DNA of 64,000 bases from Rhodanobacter glycinis. GTDB lineage: Bacteria; Pseudomonadota; Gammaproteobacteria; Xanthomonadales; Rhodanobacteraceae. Of this stretch, positions 17,722 through 27,075 are shown one piece after another (within the stretch, counting starts at the first letter, position 1; every line of letters starts with the position of its first letter). Location of the stretch: assembly GCF_006438785.1 (NCBI RefSeq), contig NZ_RCZB01000004.1, forward strand, positions 5,810 to 69,809, read 5' to 3'. A program made the translations under genes and the position numbers. The notes beneath the pieces were generated by a model, which was not told the DNA's origin, ran no database searches, and was given only the letters and a program-made list of their open reading frames with translations.

Positions 17722-18522
17722 TCACTGCATGAACCAGCCGTGGCTGACCACGATCGACTGACCGGTCAGCGCGGCGGACGGGAAGGTGGCCAGGTACAGC
17801 GCGGTCTGCGCGATGTCTTCGACGGTGGTGAACACACCGTCGACGGTGTCCTTCAGCATCACGTTCCTGATCACTTCGTCTTCCGTGATGCCGAGCTCTT
17901 TCGCCTGCTCGGGGATCTGCTTCTCCACCAGTGGCGTGCGCACGAAGCCGGGGCAGATCACATGCGAACGCACATTGTTCGGCGCGCCTTCCTTGGCCAG
18001 CGTGCGGGCCAGCCCGAGCAAGCCATGTTTGGCGGTGACGTAGGCGGATTTCAGCTTCGACGCTTCGTGCGAATGCACCGAACCCATGTAGATCACGATG
18101 CCGCCGCGGCTCTTGCCGGTGCCATCGCTCTTGTACATGTGCTTCAGCGCGGCCTTGGTGGTGAGGAAGCCGCCGTCCAGGTGAATCGCCAGCATCTTCT
18201 TCCAGTCGGCGAACGCGAACTGCTCGATCGGGTTGATGATCTGCACTCCGGCGTTGGAGATCAGGACGTCGAGATGGCCAAACGCGGCGACCACCTTGTC
18301 GGTGCCAGCGTTGACCGCATCCTCGCTGGTGACGTCCATCGCGATGCCGATCGCCTTGCCGCCCGCCGCATTGATCTCTGCCGCGACCGCATCCGCCGCC
18401 TGCTGGTTGATGTCGGCGATCGCCACGCTGGCGCCATTCTTCGCGTACAGCTCGGCAATTGCCTTGCCGAGGCCGCTGGCCGCGCCGGTGATCAGGGCGA
18501 CCTTGCCGTTGAGACTTGTCAT
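17722..18522 (-). CDS. bdhA: 3-hydroxybutyrate dehydrogenase
   Basis: Predicted NAD-dependent SDR that oxidises (R)-3-hydroxybutyrate to acetoacetate in polyhydroxybutyrate or ketone-body use. The 266-residue product shows [18 protein letters not shown], the catalytic YVTAKHG region and the C-terminal half typical of this dehydrogenase ([19 protein letters not shown]). AAGGAG lies five bases before ATG 18522, fixing the start; a longer frame runs into the upstream repeat and is rejected. No PHB synthase or depolymerase is visible nearby. Confidence 0.9.
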   Translation of the reverse strand: MTSLNGKVALITGAASGLGKAIAELYAKNGASVAIADINQQAADAVAAEINAAGGKAIGIAMDVTSEDAVNAGTDKVVAAFGHLDVLISNAGVQIINPIEQFAFADWKKMLAIHLDGGFLTTKAALKHMYKSDGTGKSRGGIVIYMGSVHSHEASKLKSAYVTAKHGLLGLARTLAKEGAPNNVRSHVICPGFVRTPLVEKQIPEQAKELGITEDEVIRNVMLKDTVDGVFTTVEDIAQTALYLATFPSAALTGQSIVVSHGWFMQ

Positions 18523-18557
18523 GACTGCTCCTTCAAGGATCCAGAGGGCTGGGGTTT

Positions 18558-18689
18558 CCTTCTCCCTTCGGGAGAAGGTGGCGCGAAGCGACGGATGAGG
18601 GTTCGGGATTGCGGAACATTCCGCTCCGGCCGAACCCTCATCCCTCTCACCCGCAGGGGGACTCCCTTCGGTCGCCATCGGTAGAGGGG
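18558..18689. repeat. Intergenic palindromic element
   Basis: Three nested or adjacent palindromes: CCTTCTCCC/GGGAGAAGG (558-578 of 18 kb); a 14-base perfect inverted repeat GGATGAGGGTTCGG (18593-18606) and CCGAACCCTCATCC (18630-18643) enclosing GCGGAACATTCCGC; and CCCTCT/AGAGGG at the right. The wording resembles dispersed intergenic repeats of Xanthomonadales genomes. Only one copy is visible in this window. It lies between speA and bdhA, both leftward, and could affect read-through. Confidence 0.65.
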
Positions 18690-18696
18690 CTTTCAA

Positions 18697-20586
18697 TCAA
18701 CGCGAATCTTCGGCCAGATAGGTGTACGCGGTGAGCCCGCCATTGAGCACGTCGTACAACTGTCCTGCCTCATCACCGATCACGCCTGCACTGGCGATGC
18801 GCTCGCGGTAGCTCTGGCGCAGCACTTCGAGATCGTAGCCGACGTAATCGAGCATCAGGTCGGTGGTGTCGCCGCGACGCACATGCGCAAACGTGTAGCT
18901 GTCGCCGTCGACGCGCACGTTGACCGCGTCGGTATCGCCGAACAGGTTGTGGATGTCGCCCAGTGTTTCCTGGTACGCGCCGACCATGAAGATGCCGAGC
19001 CGGTAGCTTTCGCCTTCCTTCAACGCATGCAGTGGCAGGCTGACGTCGACGCCTTCGGCATCGACGTAATGGTCGATACGGCCGTCGGAGTCACAGGTGA
19101 GGTCGACGATCACGCCGCGCCGCGTCGGTTCCTCGTCCAGCCGCGCGATCGGCGCGATCGGGAAGATCTGGCCGATCGCCCACACGTCCGGGATCGACTC
19201 GAACACCGAGAAATTGACGAAGTACTTGTCGACCAGCTTCTCGTCCAGCTCGTCCAGCGCCTGCCGGTGTGAGCGCTCGGCCGGCAACAGGCGCGTGCGC
19301 ACGGCACCGGCGATCGCGTAGTACATCTCGTCCAGCCGCGCACGGTCGGCCAGCGCCAGCTGACCCAGCGCGTACAGCGTCTGGCCTTCCTGCAGATGAT
19401 GCTGGGCTTCATGGAACAGCTCCAGCGCGGGGCGCCGATCCAGTTCGTCCCAGGTTTCGCGCAGCCGGCGCAGCACCGCAGGCTCGTCCGCGCGCAAGGG
19501 CGGAATCGCACCGGCCGGCACCGGCTCGACCTCGGTCACGTTGACCACCATCACCGCGTGGTGCGCGGTCATCGCACGGCCGGCCTCGGTGAGGATGTGC
19601 GGCGCGGGCAGGCCTTCGGCGACCACCGCCTCGGCCAGCGACTGCACGATGGTGGCGGCGTACTGCTCGATCGAGTAATTGATCGAGTTGTGGCTGCGCG
19701 AGCGCGTGCCTTCATAGTCCACGCCCAGACCGCCGCCGACATCGACGATCTCCAGCGGCACGCCCATCCGCTTCAGCTCGACGAAGTAGCGGGTGGCCTC
19801 TCGCATGCCGTTGGCGATGTCGCGCACGTTGGAAATCTGCGAGCCCATGTGGAAATGCTGCAGCTTCAGCGTGTGCTTGAGGCCCGCCGCGTCGAGCCGT
19901 TCGATCAGGGTCAGCACCTGGTTTGGCGACAGCCCGAATTTGCCCTTGTCGCCGCCGGTGTTCTGCCACTTGCCCGCACCGATCGAGGCCAGCCGCACGC
20001 GCACGCCGAGCAGCGGCTCGACGTTCAGCGCCCTTGCCTCGCTGAACACATGATCCAGTTCGGACAGTTTCTCGATCACGATATGCACGCGCAGCCCGAG
20101 CTTCAGGCCGATCAGCGCGAGACGGATGTATTCGCGATCCTTGTAGCCGTTGCAGATCACGATCGAACCGGGCCGCGCCATCGCCAGCACGGCCATCAGT
20201 TCAGGCTTGGAGCCGGCTTCGAGACCGAAGCCGTGCGTGCCGGCGGCGACCAGCTCACCGGCGACGCCACGCTGCTGGTTCACCTTGATCGGATAGATGG
20301 CCGTATAGCCGCCTGCATAGCCATGGTCGGCAATCGCCTTGGCGAATGCGTCCTGCAACCGCTCCAGACGATCGGCGAGGATGTCGGGAAAGCGCACCAG
20401 CAGCGGCAGGCGCAGGCCGTCGGCACGGGCGCGCTCGACGATCTGCGGCAACGAGAGGGCCGGGCCGCTCGCGCCACGCGGGCGCATCACGATCTCACCG
20501 GCGGCGTTCACATCCACGTAGCCGTCGCTCCAATGCGGCACGGCATAGGTGTGGCGGGCAGAGTCGGTATTCCAATGGTTCGCCAT
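18697..20586 (-). CDS. speA: Biosynthetic arginine decarboxylase
   Basis: PLP enzyme converting arginine to agmatine, the first step of the agmatine route to putrescine. The 629-residue product has the PLP-binding lysine at K101 in YPIKVNQQ, the GGGLGVDYEGT phosphate-binding loop and the LTEAGRAMTAHH region typical of SpeA. AAAAGGAG lies nine bases before ATG 20586, fixing the start. Divergent from speE across 286 bases that hold TACAAT-like -10 elements on both strands (20749-20754 minus, 20823-20828 plus) without clear -35 partners. Confidence 0.95.
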   Translation of the reverse strand: MANHWNTDSARHTYAVPHWSDGYVDVNAAGEIVMRPRGASGPALSLPQIVERARADGLRLPLLVRFPDILADRLERLQDAFAKAIADHGYAGGYTAIYPIKVNQQRGVAGELVAAGTHGFGLEAGSKPELMAVLAMARPGSIVICNGYKDREYIRLALIGLKLGLRVHIVIEKLSELDHVFSEARALNVEPLLGVRVRLASIGAGKWQNTGGDKGKFGLSPNQVLTLIERLDAAGLKHTLKLQHFHMGSQISNVRDIANGMREATRYFVELKRMGVPLEIVDVGGGLGVDYEGTRSRSHNSINYSIEQYAATIVQSLAEAVVAEGLPAPHILTEAGRAMTAHHAVMVVNVTEVEPVPAGAIPPLRADEPAVLRRLRETWDELDRRPALELFHEAQHHLQEGQTLYALGQLALADRARLDEMYYAIAGAVRTRLLPAERSHRQALDELDEKLVDKYFVNFSVFESIPDVWAIGQIFPIAPIARLDEEPTRRGVIVDLTCDSDGRIDHYVDAEGVDVSLPLHALKEGESYRLGIFMVGAYQETLGDIHNLFGDTDAVNVRVDGDSYTFAHVRRGDTTDLMLDYVGYDLEVLRQSYRERIASAGVIGDEAGQLYDVLNGGLTAYTYLAEDSR

Positions 20587-20872
20587 CAGCGTTGCTCCTT
20601 TTACCAACGGATGATGCAGTCGCAGCGGCGAGCCTTGACGGTACTGCTCCTGGAGAGCACGAGCCCGAGCGACCGGAAGCCTCGCACGCCGCGGGGCCGA
20701 TCGGACTTGTCGGCCGCCGACGCGCTGCGCCGGCCGTGCCAGGGCGACATTGTAATGGCCGCCTGTGACGATATGCGCAAGCGGCCGCGTCACGCCGCCG
20801 GGACGTTCACCGCGGTTGTCGCTACAATTGGCGGTCTTTGTCCTTCCATCCGGTTCGCCAGGAACACCCGCC

Positions 20873-21727
20873 ATGTCGCAGCAGCTCAGCTGGTTCACCG
20901 AAGCCCACCAGGCTTCCGGCTCCTCCATCGGTTTCCGTACCGAGCAACTGCTGCACGCGGAGAAGACCCCGTTCCAGACCATCGAGATCTACAAGACCAC
21001 CGACTGGGGCAACCTGATGGTGATCGATGGCTGCGTGATGCTGACCACCCGCGACAACTTCTTCTATCACGAGATGATGACCCACCCGGCGCTGTTCACC
21101 CATGCGCGCGCCAAGCGCGTGGTGGTCATCGGCGGCGGCGACTGCGGCACGCTGCGCGAGGTGCTCAAGCACGAGGAAGTCGAGTCTGCGGTGCAGGTGG
21201 AGATCGACGAGCGCGTGACCCGGCTGGCCGAGGAATATTTCCCCGAGCTGTGCGAATCGAACAATGACCCGCGCGCCGAGCTGCTGTTCATCGACGGCAT
21301 CAAGTACATGGCCGAAGCCGAACCGGAGTCGCTGGATCTGGTGATCGTCGACTCGACCGATCCGGTCGGCCCGGCCGAAGGCCTGTTCAACGCCGCGTTC
21401 TACGCCAGCTGCTACAAGGCGCTGCGCCATGGCGGCCTGCTGGTGCAGCAGAGCGAGTCGCCGCTGGCGCACCTGGATCTGATCAAGTCGATGCGCTCGG
21501 CGATGCGCACCACCGGCTTCAGCGCGGTGAAGACGCTGCCGTTCCCACAGCCGTGCTACCCGACCGGCTGGTGGAGCTGCACGATGGCGCGCAAGGGCGG
21601 CGACCTGTCCGGCTTCCGCGAGCGCGGCGCGATCAGCAAGAATTTCCCGACCCGCTACTACAACGCCGACATCCACAAGGGTGCGCTGGCGCAACCGGAA
21701 TTCATGCGCGAGGCGCTGGGCGAGTAA
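20873..21727 (+). CDS. speE: Polyamine aminopropyltransferase (spermidine synthase)
   Basis: Transfers the aminopropyl group from decarboxylated S-adenosylmethionine to putrescine, giving spermidine. The 284-residue product has the fold's nucleotide motif VVIGGGDCGTLREVLKH and the active-site region VDSTDPVGPAEGLF. AGGA lies upstream of ATG 20873. Together with the divergent speA it marks a polyamine locus, but speD and the agmatine-processing enzyme are not in the window. Confidence 0.95.
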   Translation: MSQQLSWFTEAHQASGSSIGFRTEQLLHAEKTPFQTIEIYKTTDWGNLMVIDGCVMLTTRDNFFYHEMMTHPALFTHARAKRVVVIGGGDCGTLREVLKHEEVESAVQVEIDERVTRLAEEYFPELCESNNDPRAELLFIDGIKYMAEAEPESLDLVIVDSTDPVGPAEGLFNAAFYASCYKALRHGGLLVQQSESPLAHLDLIKSMRSAMRTTGFSAVKTLPFPQPCYPTGWWSCTMARKGGDLSGFRERGAISKNFPTRYYNADIHKGALAQPEFMREALGE

Positions 21728-21792
21728 CGGGAAAGGGGAAAGGGGAAACGGCCGTGTGCGGACCGTGTGCCGGCTTCCGTTCCCCAGTTCCT

Positions 21793-22044
21793 TCAGAACA
21801 GCGTGTTGCGCACCTTGGGCAGCAACACCAGCAGCAGCGTGGCGATCGGCCCCACCAGCAATGACAGCAGGAACCACAGCAAACCGCTGCGGTTCTTGCC
21901 CTGCGCCAGCGCGGCATTGATCAGCGCCAGCGTGCCCCAGCCGACGAACCACGGGGCGCCATCGGCAAATGTCGACAAATGATCCACTAAGCGTCTCCCG
22001 GTCATGAGGGGCGCGGCCATGCGCCGAAACGGCCATCCTAACAA
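21793..22044 (-). CDS. Small hydrophobic protein of unknown function
   Basis: Predicted 83-residue protein that I do not recognise. The C-terminal half contains two likely membrane stretches (around GWGTLALINAALA and LLWFLLSLLVGPIATLLLVLL) separated by a short basic loop (QGKNRSG), then a basic tail. Start is uncertain: ATG 22044 with AAGG ten bases upstream, or ATGs at 22020 and 22005. It converges on speE across a purine-rich spacer with three GGGAAA-type repeats. Confidence 0.55.
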   Translation of the reverse strand: MLGWPFRRMAAPLMTGRRLVDHLSTFADGAPWFVGWGTLALINAALAQGKNRSGLLWFLLSLLVGPIATLLLVLLPKVRNTLF

Positions 22045-22139
22045 GCCTTGCCGCGCCTGCCTGTTTCCGGTGCCAGCCGGATCAGCCGGGCTTAATCTGC
22101 CCGAGGTATGCTGAACGCTTTAATTGCGGACCCGAGCCC

Positions 22140-23171
22140 ATGATGCGTGGATTGCGCTGTTTCGCCCTGACCTGCGTCCTGTCATTGCTGGTCACGCCGG
22201 CATTCGCCGCCAAAGCCGCTGCCGGCATGGAGCACAACGAACCGAGCAAGACCGCCAAAGCCCGCGACAAGGCCCAACTGGCCTTCCAGCGCGATCTGGT
22301 CAGCGTGCTCGCGCCACGCGCCGACGCGTTGCCGCTGCTTGGCGCCGCCCTGCTCGCACGGCCGCTGTTCAACCAGCCTCCCAGCAACAGCTTTCATGTG
22401 CTGATCGGCCGCGCCGCGCAGGCCGACGGCGCCGACGCCGCCATCAGCTGGGTGCGCCTCGCCGATTGCGACGCCAAGGCCGACGCCTGCCCGAATACCG
22501 CCGCGCTGGACCAGTTGCTCGCGCAGGCGCCGGATAACGCCGCGGTATGGCTGCTCAAGCTCGGCGCCGATGCCCGCAACATGAAACAGGACGATGCCCG
22601 CGAGGATCTGGGCAAGGCCGCCAATGCCAAGCTGTACGACGACTACACCGGCGCCAGCCTGAAGGCGCTGGCCAGCTCGATCGGCGTGCTGCCGCCAGCG
22701 GCCGACACGTTCGATCCCGCCTCGAAGGCCGGCGCAGTGGGTATGCAGGCGATGCTGGTGTATGGCATCGCCAGCACGCAGCCACAACCGACCCTGCAGG
22801 TCATCGCCAAGCTGTGCGAGAACGCCGCCGAGGATGCCTCGATCAAGGTCGATTGCCTGAAGCTGGGCAAGACCCTCGAATGGGGTTCCAGCCCGCTGGC
22901 CCGCTCGCTCGGCCTGCATCTGCGCGAGGTGCTGGCGGGTGAGCCGGCCCAGCAGCAGGAGGCGAAGGACGCCCGCCGCAATCTGATCTGGCAAGTGCAG
23001 AGCTTCAGCCAGCTGCTGGCCCGGGCCCAGGACGATCCGTCGCTGGCCCAGCATCTGCTGGCACTGGCGCGCAACGGCGGCACCGAGATGAGTCTGCTGC
23101 TGGCCGCCCTGCGCGACAACAACATCCCGATCGACGCGCCAGCCAACTGGCAGCCGCGCCAGCCGGGCTGA
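22140..23171 (+). CDS. Exported protein of unknown function
   Basis: Predicted 343-residue periplasmic or envelope protein. A signal peptide is clear (MMRGLRCFALTCVLSLLVTPAFA). The rest is mostly helical, rich in Ala and Leu, with paired cysteines near DCDAKADACPN and isolated ones further on, so disulfide bonds are possible. No catalytic motif is recognisable; a helical-repeat, TPR-like scaffold is conceivable. Two adjacent ATGs begin the frame. It lies upstream of the ParA-type gene on the same strand with a 78-base gap. Confidence 0.65.
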   Translation: MMRGLRCFALTCVLSLLVTPAFAAKAAAGMEHNEPSKTAKARDKAQLAFQRDLVSVLAPRADALPLLGAALLARPLFNQPPSNSFHVLIGRAAQADGADAAISWVRLADCDAKADACPNTAALDQLLAQAPDNAAVWLLKLGADARNMKQDDAREDLGKAANAKLYDDYTGASLKALASSIGVLPPAADTFDPASKAGAVGMQAMLVYGIASTQPQPTLQVIAKLCENAAEDASIKVDCLKLGKTLEWGSSPLARSLGLHLREVLAGEPAQQQEAKDARRNLIWQVQSFSQLLARAQDDPSLAQHLLALARNGGTEMSLLLAALRDNNIPIDAPANWQPRQPG

Positions 23172-23249
23172 CGCTTCTCCGCCACGCCGCTTTGCGCCGC
23201 ATCCGCAGCCGTGTAGGCTTGAGACACCTTCCGCGGCAAGGGTGAATCG

Positions 23250-23882
23250 ATGCTTACGACGCTGGTGGCAAGCAGCAAGGGCGGTTGCGGCAAGAGCACG
23301 CTGGTGACCCAGCTGGCCTCGCACTGGGCACAGGCAGGGCAGCACACCGCCATCGTCGACGCCGACCGGCAAGGTTCCAGCTTCCGCTGGGCCGCGCTGA
23401 GACCGGACAACGTACCCGGCGTACTGGGGCTCGAAGGCGGTCGCCGCTCGCTACAGAAGCTGCCGCCGGATACCCAGCAGCTGCTGATCGACACCGCCGC
23501 CGGCTCCGGCGAGCGCGAACTGGAACCGTATCTGGAACAGGCCGACGTGCTGCTGGTGCCGGTGCTGCCGTCCTCGTTCGACCTGCACGCCACGCTCGGC
23601 TTCATCGATGAGCTGCAGTCGATCAACCGGATCCGCCGCGGCAAGCTGCCGGTGGGGCTGGTCGCCAACCGGCTCAAGCCGTGGACCCACGCCAGCCAGG
23701 ACGCGATCGCCCAGCTCGCCGAACAATCCCCGTTTCCGATCGTCTCGCGGCTGCGCGACAGCCAGGCCTACGTGCTGCTCAGCGCGCTGGGCAAGGGCAT
23801 CTTCGATTACCAGTCCGAGCAGGTGCGCAACCACCAGCAGGACTGGAAGGCGCTGCTGCGCTGGATCAAACGTCAGCATTGA
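23250..23882 (+). CDS. ParA/MinD-family ATPase without a ParB partner
   Basis: Predicted P-loop ATPase of 210 residues. The deviant Walker A motif KGGCGKST is at 10-17, followed by the VDADRQGSS region with the conserved Asp and a later LLIDTAAG strand-loop. Proteins of this short class position plasmids, chromosomes or large assemblies on the nucleoid or membrane. No ParB, MinE or chemotaxis gene is adjacent, so the cargo is unknown. AAGGGTG precedes ATG 23250. sixA follows 60 bases downstream. Confidence 0.85.
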   Translation: MLTTLVASSKGGCGKSTLVTQLASHWAQAGQHTAIVDADRQGSSFRWAALRPDNVPGVLGLEGGRRSLQKLPPDTQQLLIDTAAGSGERELEPYLEQADVLLVPVLPSSFDLHATLGFIDELQSINRIRRGKLPVGLVANRLKPWTHASQDAIAQLAEQSPFPIVSRLRDSQAYVLLSALGKGIFDYQSEQVRNHQQDWKALLRWIKRQH

Positions 23883-23942
23883 AGCGAGACCCTCTTGATG
23901 CCGTCATCGCGCGCGCCGCGCGACCTACCCTCGGAGTCCTCC

Positions 23943-24416
23943 ATGCAAGAACTGATTTTGTTGCGACACGCCGAAGCCGTCCCGATAGAAACCGCTGGCG
24001 ATGACCAGCAACGCCCGTTGAGCGCACGTGGCGAGCAGGAAGCGCAGGCGGCCGGGCTGTGGCTGGCCGCGCACGGCGTGCGGCCCGAACGCGTGCTGTG
24101 CTCGCCGACCCGGCGCACCGACGAGACCACCCGACTGGCACTGGCCGCCATCGACTCAGCGCCGATTCCTCAGATGCTCGGCGAAATCTACGATGCCTCT
24201 CCCGGCGAACTGCTGGCCCTGCTTGACCAGCACGACGACGCCTGCACGGTGATGCTGGTCGGGCACAACCCGGGGATCGAGCGGCTGGTCGCCCTGCTGG
24301 TCGAAGGACGCTCCGACGAATTCCGCGGCATGCCGCCGGGTGCGCTGGCTGTGCTGCATCTGAATGGCCCACTGGAACCGGGCAACGCCCGACTGGATGC
24401 GTTCTGGTCGCCCTAG
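23943..24416 (+). CDS. sixA: Phosphohistidine phosphatase SixA
   Basis: Histidine phosphatase superfamily member, 157 residues, which in E. coli removes phosphate from phosphohistidine in the nitrogen PTS and, as first described, from ArcB. The catalytic RHG-type motif is R8-H9 in LLRHAEA; the second conserved His is in VGHNPGIERL. GGAG sits seven bases before ATG 23943, so the upstream in-frame ATG is not used. The targets in this organism cannot be told from the window. Confidence 0.88.
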   Translation: MQELILLRHAEAVPIETAGDDQQRPLSARGEQEAQAAGLWLAAHGVRPERVLCSPTRRTDETTRLALAAIDSAPIPQMLGEIYDASPGELLALLDQHDDACTVMLVGHNPGIERLVALLVEGRSDEFRGMPPGALAVLHLNGPLEPGNARLDAFWSP

Positions 24417-24528
24417 CGAGACACACGATCACGCTGCCGCCGATCGCGCGCGACGCCCAGCGCGATTGAACGACACCCGCCCGGCTCGTCGTCACGGATG
24501 CCGCATGCATCTTTCGTATCATCCTCGC

Positions 24529-26406
24529 ATGCCTCGCTCACTGTGCCGCTTCACCTTCCCACTCCTGCTCGGCGCCCTGCTGCTGCAGGGCTGCACGCTG
24601 TCCCGTACGCAGATCCGGCGCGCCGATGCGGTAGTCGCGGCTACCGTCGACCACAGCACCACCTGCGCCCGACCCGACCATTGCGCCGTACCTTCGCCCC
24701 TGCGCGACGCGGCCCTCCAGGCGCTGGCCGCGTCCACCGCACAACAGCCAGTACACGTGGTGACCCTGCTGGACGACAGCGAGCCGGCGCTGGCCGCACG
24801 CATCAACCTGATTCGCGCAGCGCAACAATCGATCGACGTGCAGACCTTCATCTGGGACCAGGACGATGCCGGCCAACTGGTACTGGACGAGCTGGTGCAG
24901 GCGGCCCGCCGCGGCGTGCAGGTGCGCATCCTGGCCGACCAGCTGTTCTCGCTGGACAACATGGATCTGCTCGACCGGCTGTCGCGGGTCAGCGCGAACC
25001 TGCAGGTGCGGCTGTACAACCCCACCTTCCACAAGGCGCACACCCAGCCGCTGGAATTCGCCGCCGGTGTGCTGTGCTGCTTCATGCATTTCAACCAGCG
25101 CATGCACAACAAGCTGCTGCTGGTGGACGACAGCATCGGCATCACCGGCGGGCGCAACTACCAGGATCGCTATTTCAACTGGGACGACGATTTCGACTAC
25201 GTCGACCGCGACGTGATGGTCGGCGGCCCTGCCGCCAGGCAGATGGCCACCAGCTTCGAGTTGTTCTGGCAGCACAAGCGCGCCGAACCGCTGACTCACC
25301 TGCGCGACGTCAACCAGCGCATCCTGTCCGATGCCGCGCCGCCGGTCTGGCAACCGCCGCATTACCGTCGACCGTTGCGGGTGGCCCGCCTGCAACAGGT
25401 GGCCGAGGATCCGGCCTGGCTGCAGGCGTGGCTGGTCGAGCCCACGCTGCAGACCGGCAAGGTCGACTATTTCAGCGACATGCCGGCCAAGACCGCCAAG
25501 CCGGACAAGCGCCGCGCGCTGGATTTCACCCACCACATCATGCGCATGATCGCCGACGCCAGGCGCGAAGTGCTGTTGCAGACGCCGTACCTGGTGATGA
25601 GCAAGCGCGCCCAGGGCATCTTCAGGCGATTGCACCGGCGCGCCGAGCCGCCGCGGGTGATCGTGTCGACCAATTCGCTGGCCTCGACCGACGCATTCGC
25701 CGTGTATGCGATGTCGTACAAGCACCGCAAGCGCTACCTCAAGAAGTTCGGCTTCGAGATCCACGAACTGAAGCCGCATGCACCCGGCCCCGCGGTGGAC
25801 AACCAGCTGGCCAATCTCGGCATGGACACCCCGGAGCTGCCATCGGAAACCGCCAGCCCGGCCAGCGCCTCGGTGGCCCGCTTTCACCTGCTCGGCAGCC
25901 GCGGCAGCAACAACCGGCCGGCACCGCTGCTCAGTGAAGGCCGTCGCTTCGGCCTGCACGCCAAGTCGATCGTGATCGACGATGCGTTCGCGATGGTCGG
26001 CTCGCACAACTTCGACCCGCGCTCGGATCACTACAACACCGAGGCGGGCGTGATCGTCTACGACCGCACGTTCGCCGACCAGCTGCGCCGCAGCATCCTG
26101 CGCGATACCCAGCCGGAGAACGCCTGGGTGATCGCGCCACGGCAGGCGGTGATTCCGGTGCTCAGCGACATCAACCAGGCGATCGGCAGCGTCTCCGAAC
26201 AATTGCCGCTATTCGACCTGTGGCCATTCCGCTACGCCACCAGCTACGACCTCAAACCCGGTTGCCAGCCGATGCGCGCCACCGATCCGGGCTTCTTCGC
26301 CTGCTACGCACCGGTCGGCGATTTCCCCGATGTGGCTCTGTCGCCGAAGCTGATCATCACACGACTGTTCACCGCTTTCGGCGTCGGCGCCAAGGGCGTG
26401 CTGTGA
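24529..26406 (+). CDS. Phospholipase D-family lipoprotein (cardiolipin synthase-like)
   Basis: Predicted lipoprotein of 625 residues with lipobox LLQGC (C22). It carries two HKD motifs, HNKLLLVDD near 193-201 and HAKSIVIDD near 477-485, each followed by a GG/GSHN-type segment, so both halves of the phospholipase D active site are present. The family includes ClsC-like cardiolipin synthases that work on envelope phospholipids; the reaction here is inferred. Start ATG 24529 suits the signal peptide; ATG 24505 is an alternative. A REP-like palindrome pair follows the stop. Confidence 0.82.
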   Translation: MPRSLCRFTFPLLLGALLLQGCTLSRTQIRRADAVVAATVDHSTTCARPDHCAVPSPLRDAALQALAASTAQQPVHVVTLLDDSEPALAARINLIRAAQQSIDVQTFIWDQDDAGQLVLDELVQAARRGVQVRILADQLFSLDNMDLLDRLSRVSANLQVRLYNPTFHKAHTQPLEFAAGVLCCFMHFNQRMHNKLLLVDDSIGITGGRNYQDRYFNWDDDFDYVDRDVMVGGPAARQMATSFELFWQHKRAEPLTHLRDVNQRILSDAAPPVWQPPHYRRPLRVARLQQVAEDPAWLQAWLVEPTLQTGKVDYFSDMPAKTAKPDKRRALDFTHHIMRMIADARREVLLQTPYLVMSKRAQGIFRRLHRRAEPPRVIVSTNSLASTDAFAVYAMSYKHRKRYLKKFGFEIHELKPHAPGPAVDNQLANLGMDTPELPSETASPASASVARFHLLGSRGSNNRPAPLLSEGRRFGLHAKSIVIDDAFAMVGSHNFDPRSDHYNTEAGVIVYDRTFADQLRRSILRDTQPENAWVIAPRQAVIPVLSDINQAIGSVSEQLPLFDLWPFRYATSYDLKPGCQPMRATDPGFFACYAPVGDFPDVALSPKLIITRLFTAFGVGAKGVL

Positions 26407-26419
26407 GGCTCTCCGTGTC

Positions 26420-26489
26420 TGTGGGAGCGGCTTCAGCCGCGACGCTCTGGCCTGAAGACAAAAACATCGCGACTGAAGCCGCTCCCACA
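26420..26489. repeat. REP-like palindrome pair (REPIN)
   Basis: TGTGGGAGCGGCTTCAGC... at 26420-26442 and its near-perfect reverse complement at 26467-26489 (one mismatch in 23 bases) are separated by 24 bases. Each arm contains a smaller GGCTTCAGCC-type palindrome. This is the known layout of paired repetitive extragenic palindromes in Pseudomonas and Xanthomonadales. It sits between two converging genes. Confidence 0.8.
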
Positions 26490-26501
26490 AAACCGCAGCA
26501 G

Positions 26502-27062
26502 TTACGGCACTCGCGCGATGCCGTCGCCATGCGAGGAGAAGCGCATCGGCAGGTCACCGCCGAAGCCATCGGGGTGCTCTGCCGGCACGGCGAAGCGCCA
26601 GCCGCGCACGCTGCGCAAGGCATGTTCGTCGAGAATCGGATCGCCGCTGGATTCGACCAGGCTGGTCGCACCGACACGACCGTTGCCGTCGATGCCGACG
26701 TGCAACACCACCCGGCCATCCAGATGGCCGCGCAACTCATCCCATGACTGCGAGGTGTCACCTGGCATCGCCAGCGGCACCAGTTCCGATGCCGGAGCAA
26801 GCACGGCGGCCTGCGCTTCGCCCATGTCGCTGGCAGCACGATCGGCCTTTGCGCGATGGACCCGCACCACACTGACCGGACCCTGTCGGTGCCGCGGCGA
26901 GGGCAGGGCATGACGGCGCGCGGATGACCCTTGCTGAGCCGACGCGAGACGTGGCGTCGGGCCTCGCCAGCCGACCGTCAGCGTGCTGAGCCAGCCGGTG
27001 CCGGCGATGCCGATCGCCAGCGCCAGCACGCTCAGGCCGGTCGTGGTGCGCAGACGCAGCAT
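26502..27062 (-). CDS. TonB C-terminal-like protein
   Basis: Predicted single-pass envelope protein of 186 residues: a short N-terminus, one membrane segment (about 10-32), a basic linker and a C-terminal region (LDGRVVLHVGIDGNGRVG ... LDEHALRSVRGWRF) that matches the TonB fold pattern. It lacks the long Pro-rich spacer of classical TonB and no exbB/exbD is adjacent, so energy transduction to outer-membrane receptors is uncertain. It starts 13 bases after the thiolase gene and is probably co-transcribed with it. Confidence 0.75.
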   Translation of the reverse strand: MLRLRTTTGLSVLALAIGIAGTGWLSTLTVGWRGPTPRLASAQQGSSARRHALPSPRHRQGPVSVVRVHRAKADRAASDMGEAQAAVLAPASELVPLAMPGDTSQSWDELRGHLDGRVVLHVGIDGNGRVGATSLVESSGDPILDEHALRSVRGWRFAVPAEHPDGFGGDLPMRFSSHGDGIARVP

Positions 27063-27075
27063 GTCGGTGTCGTGT

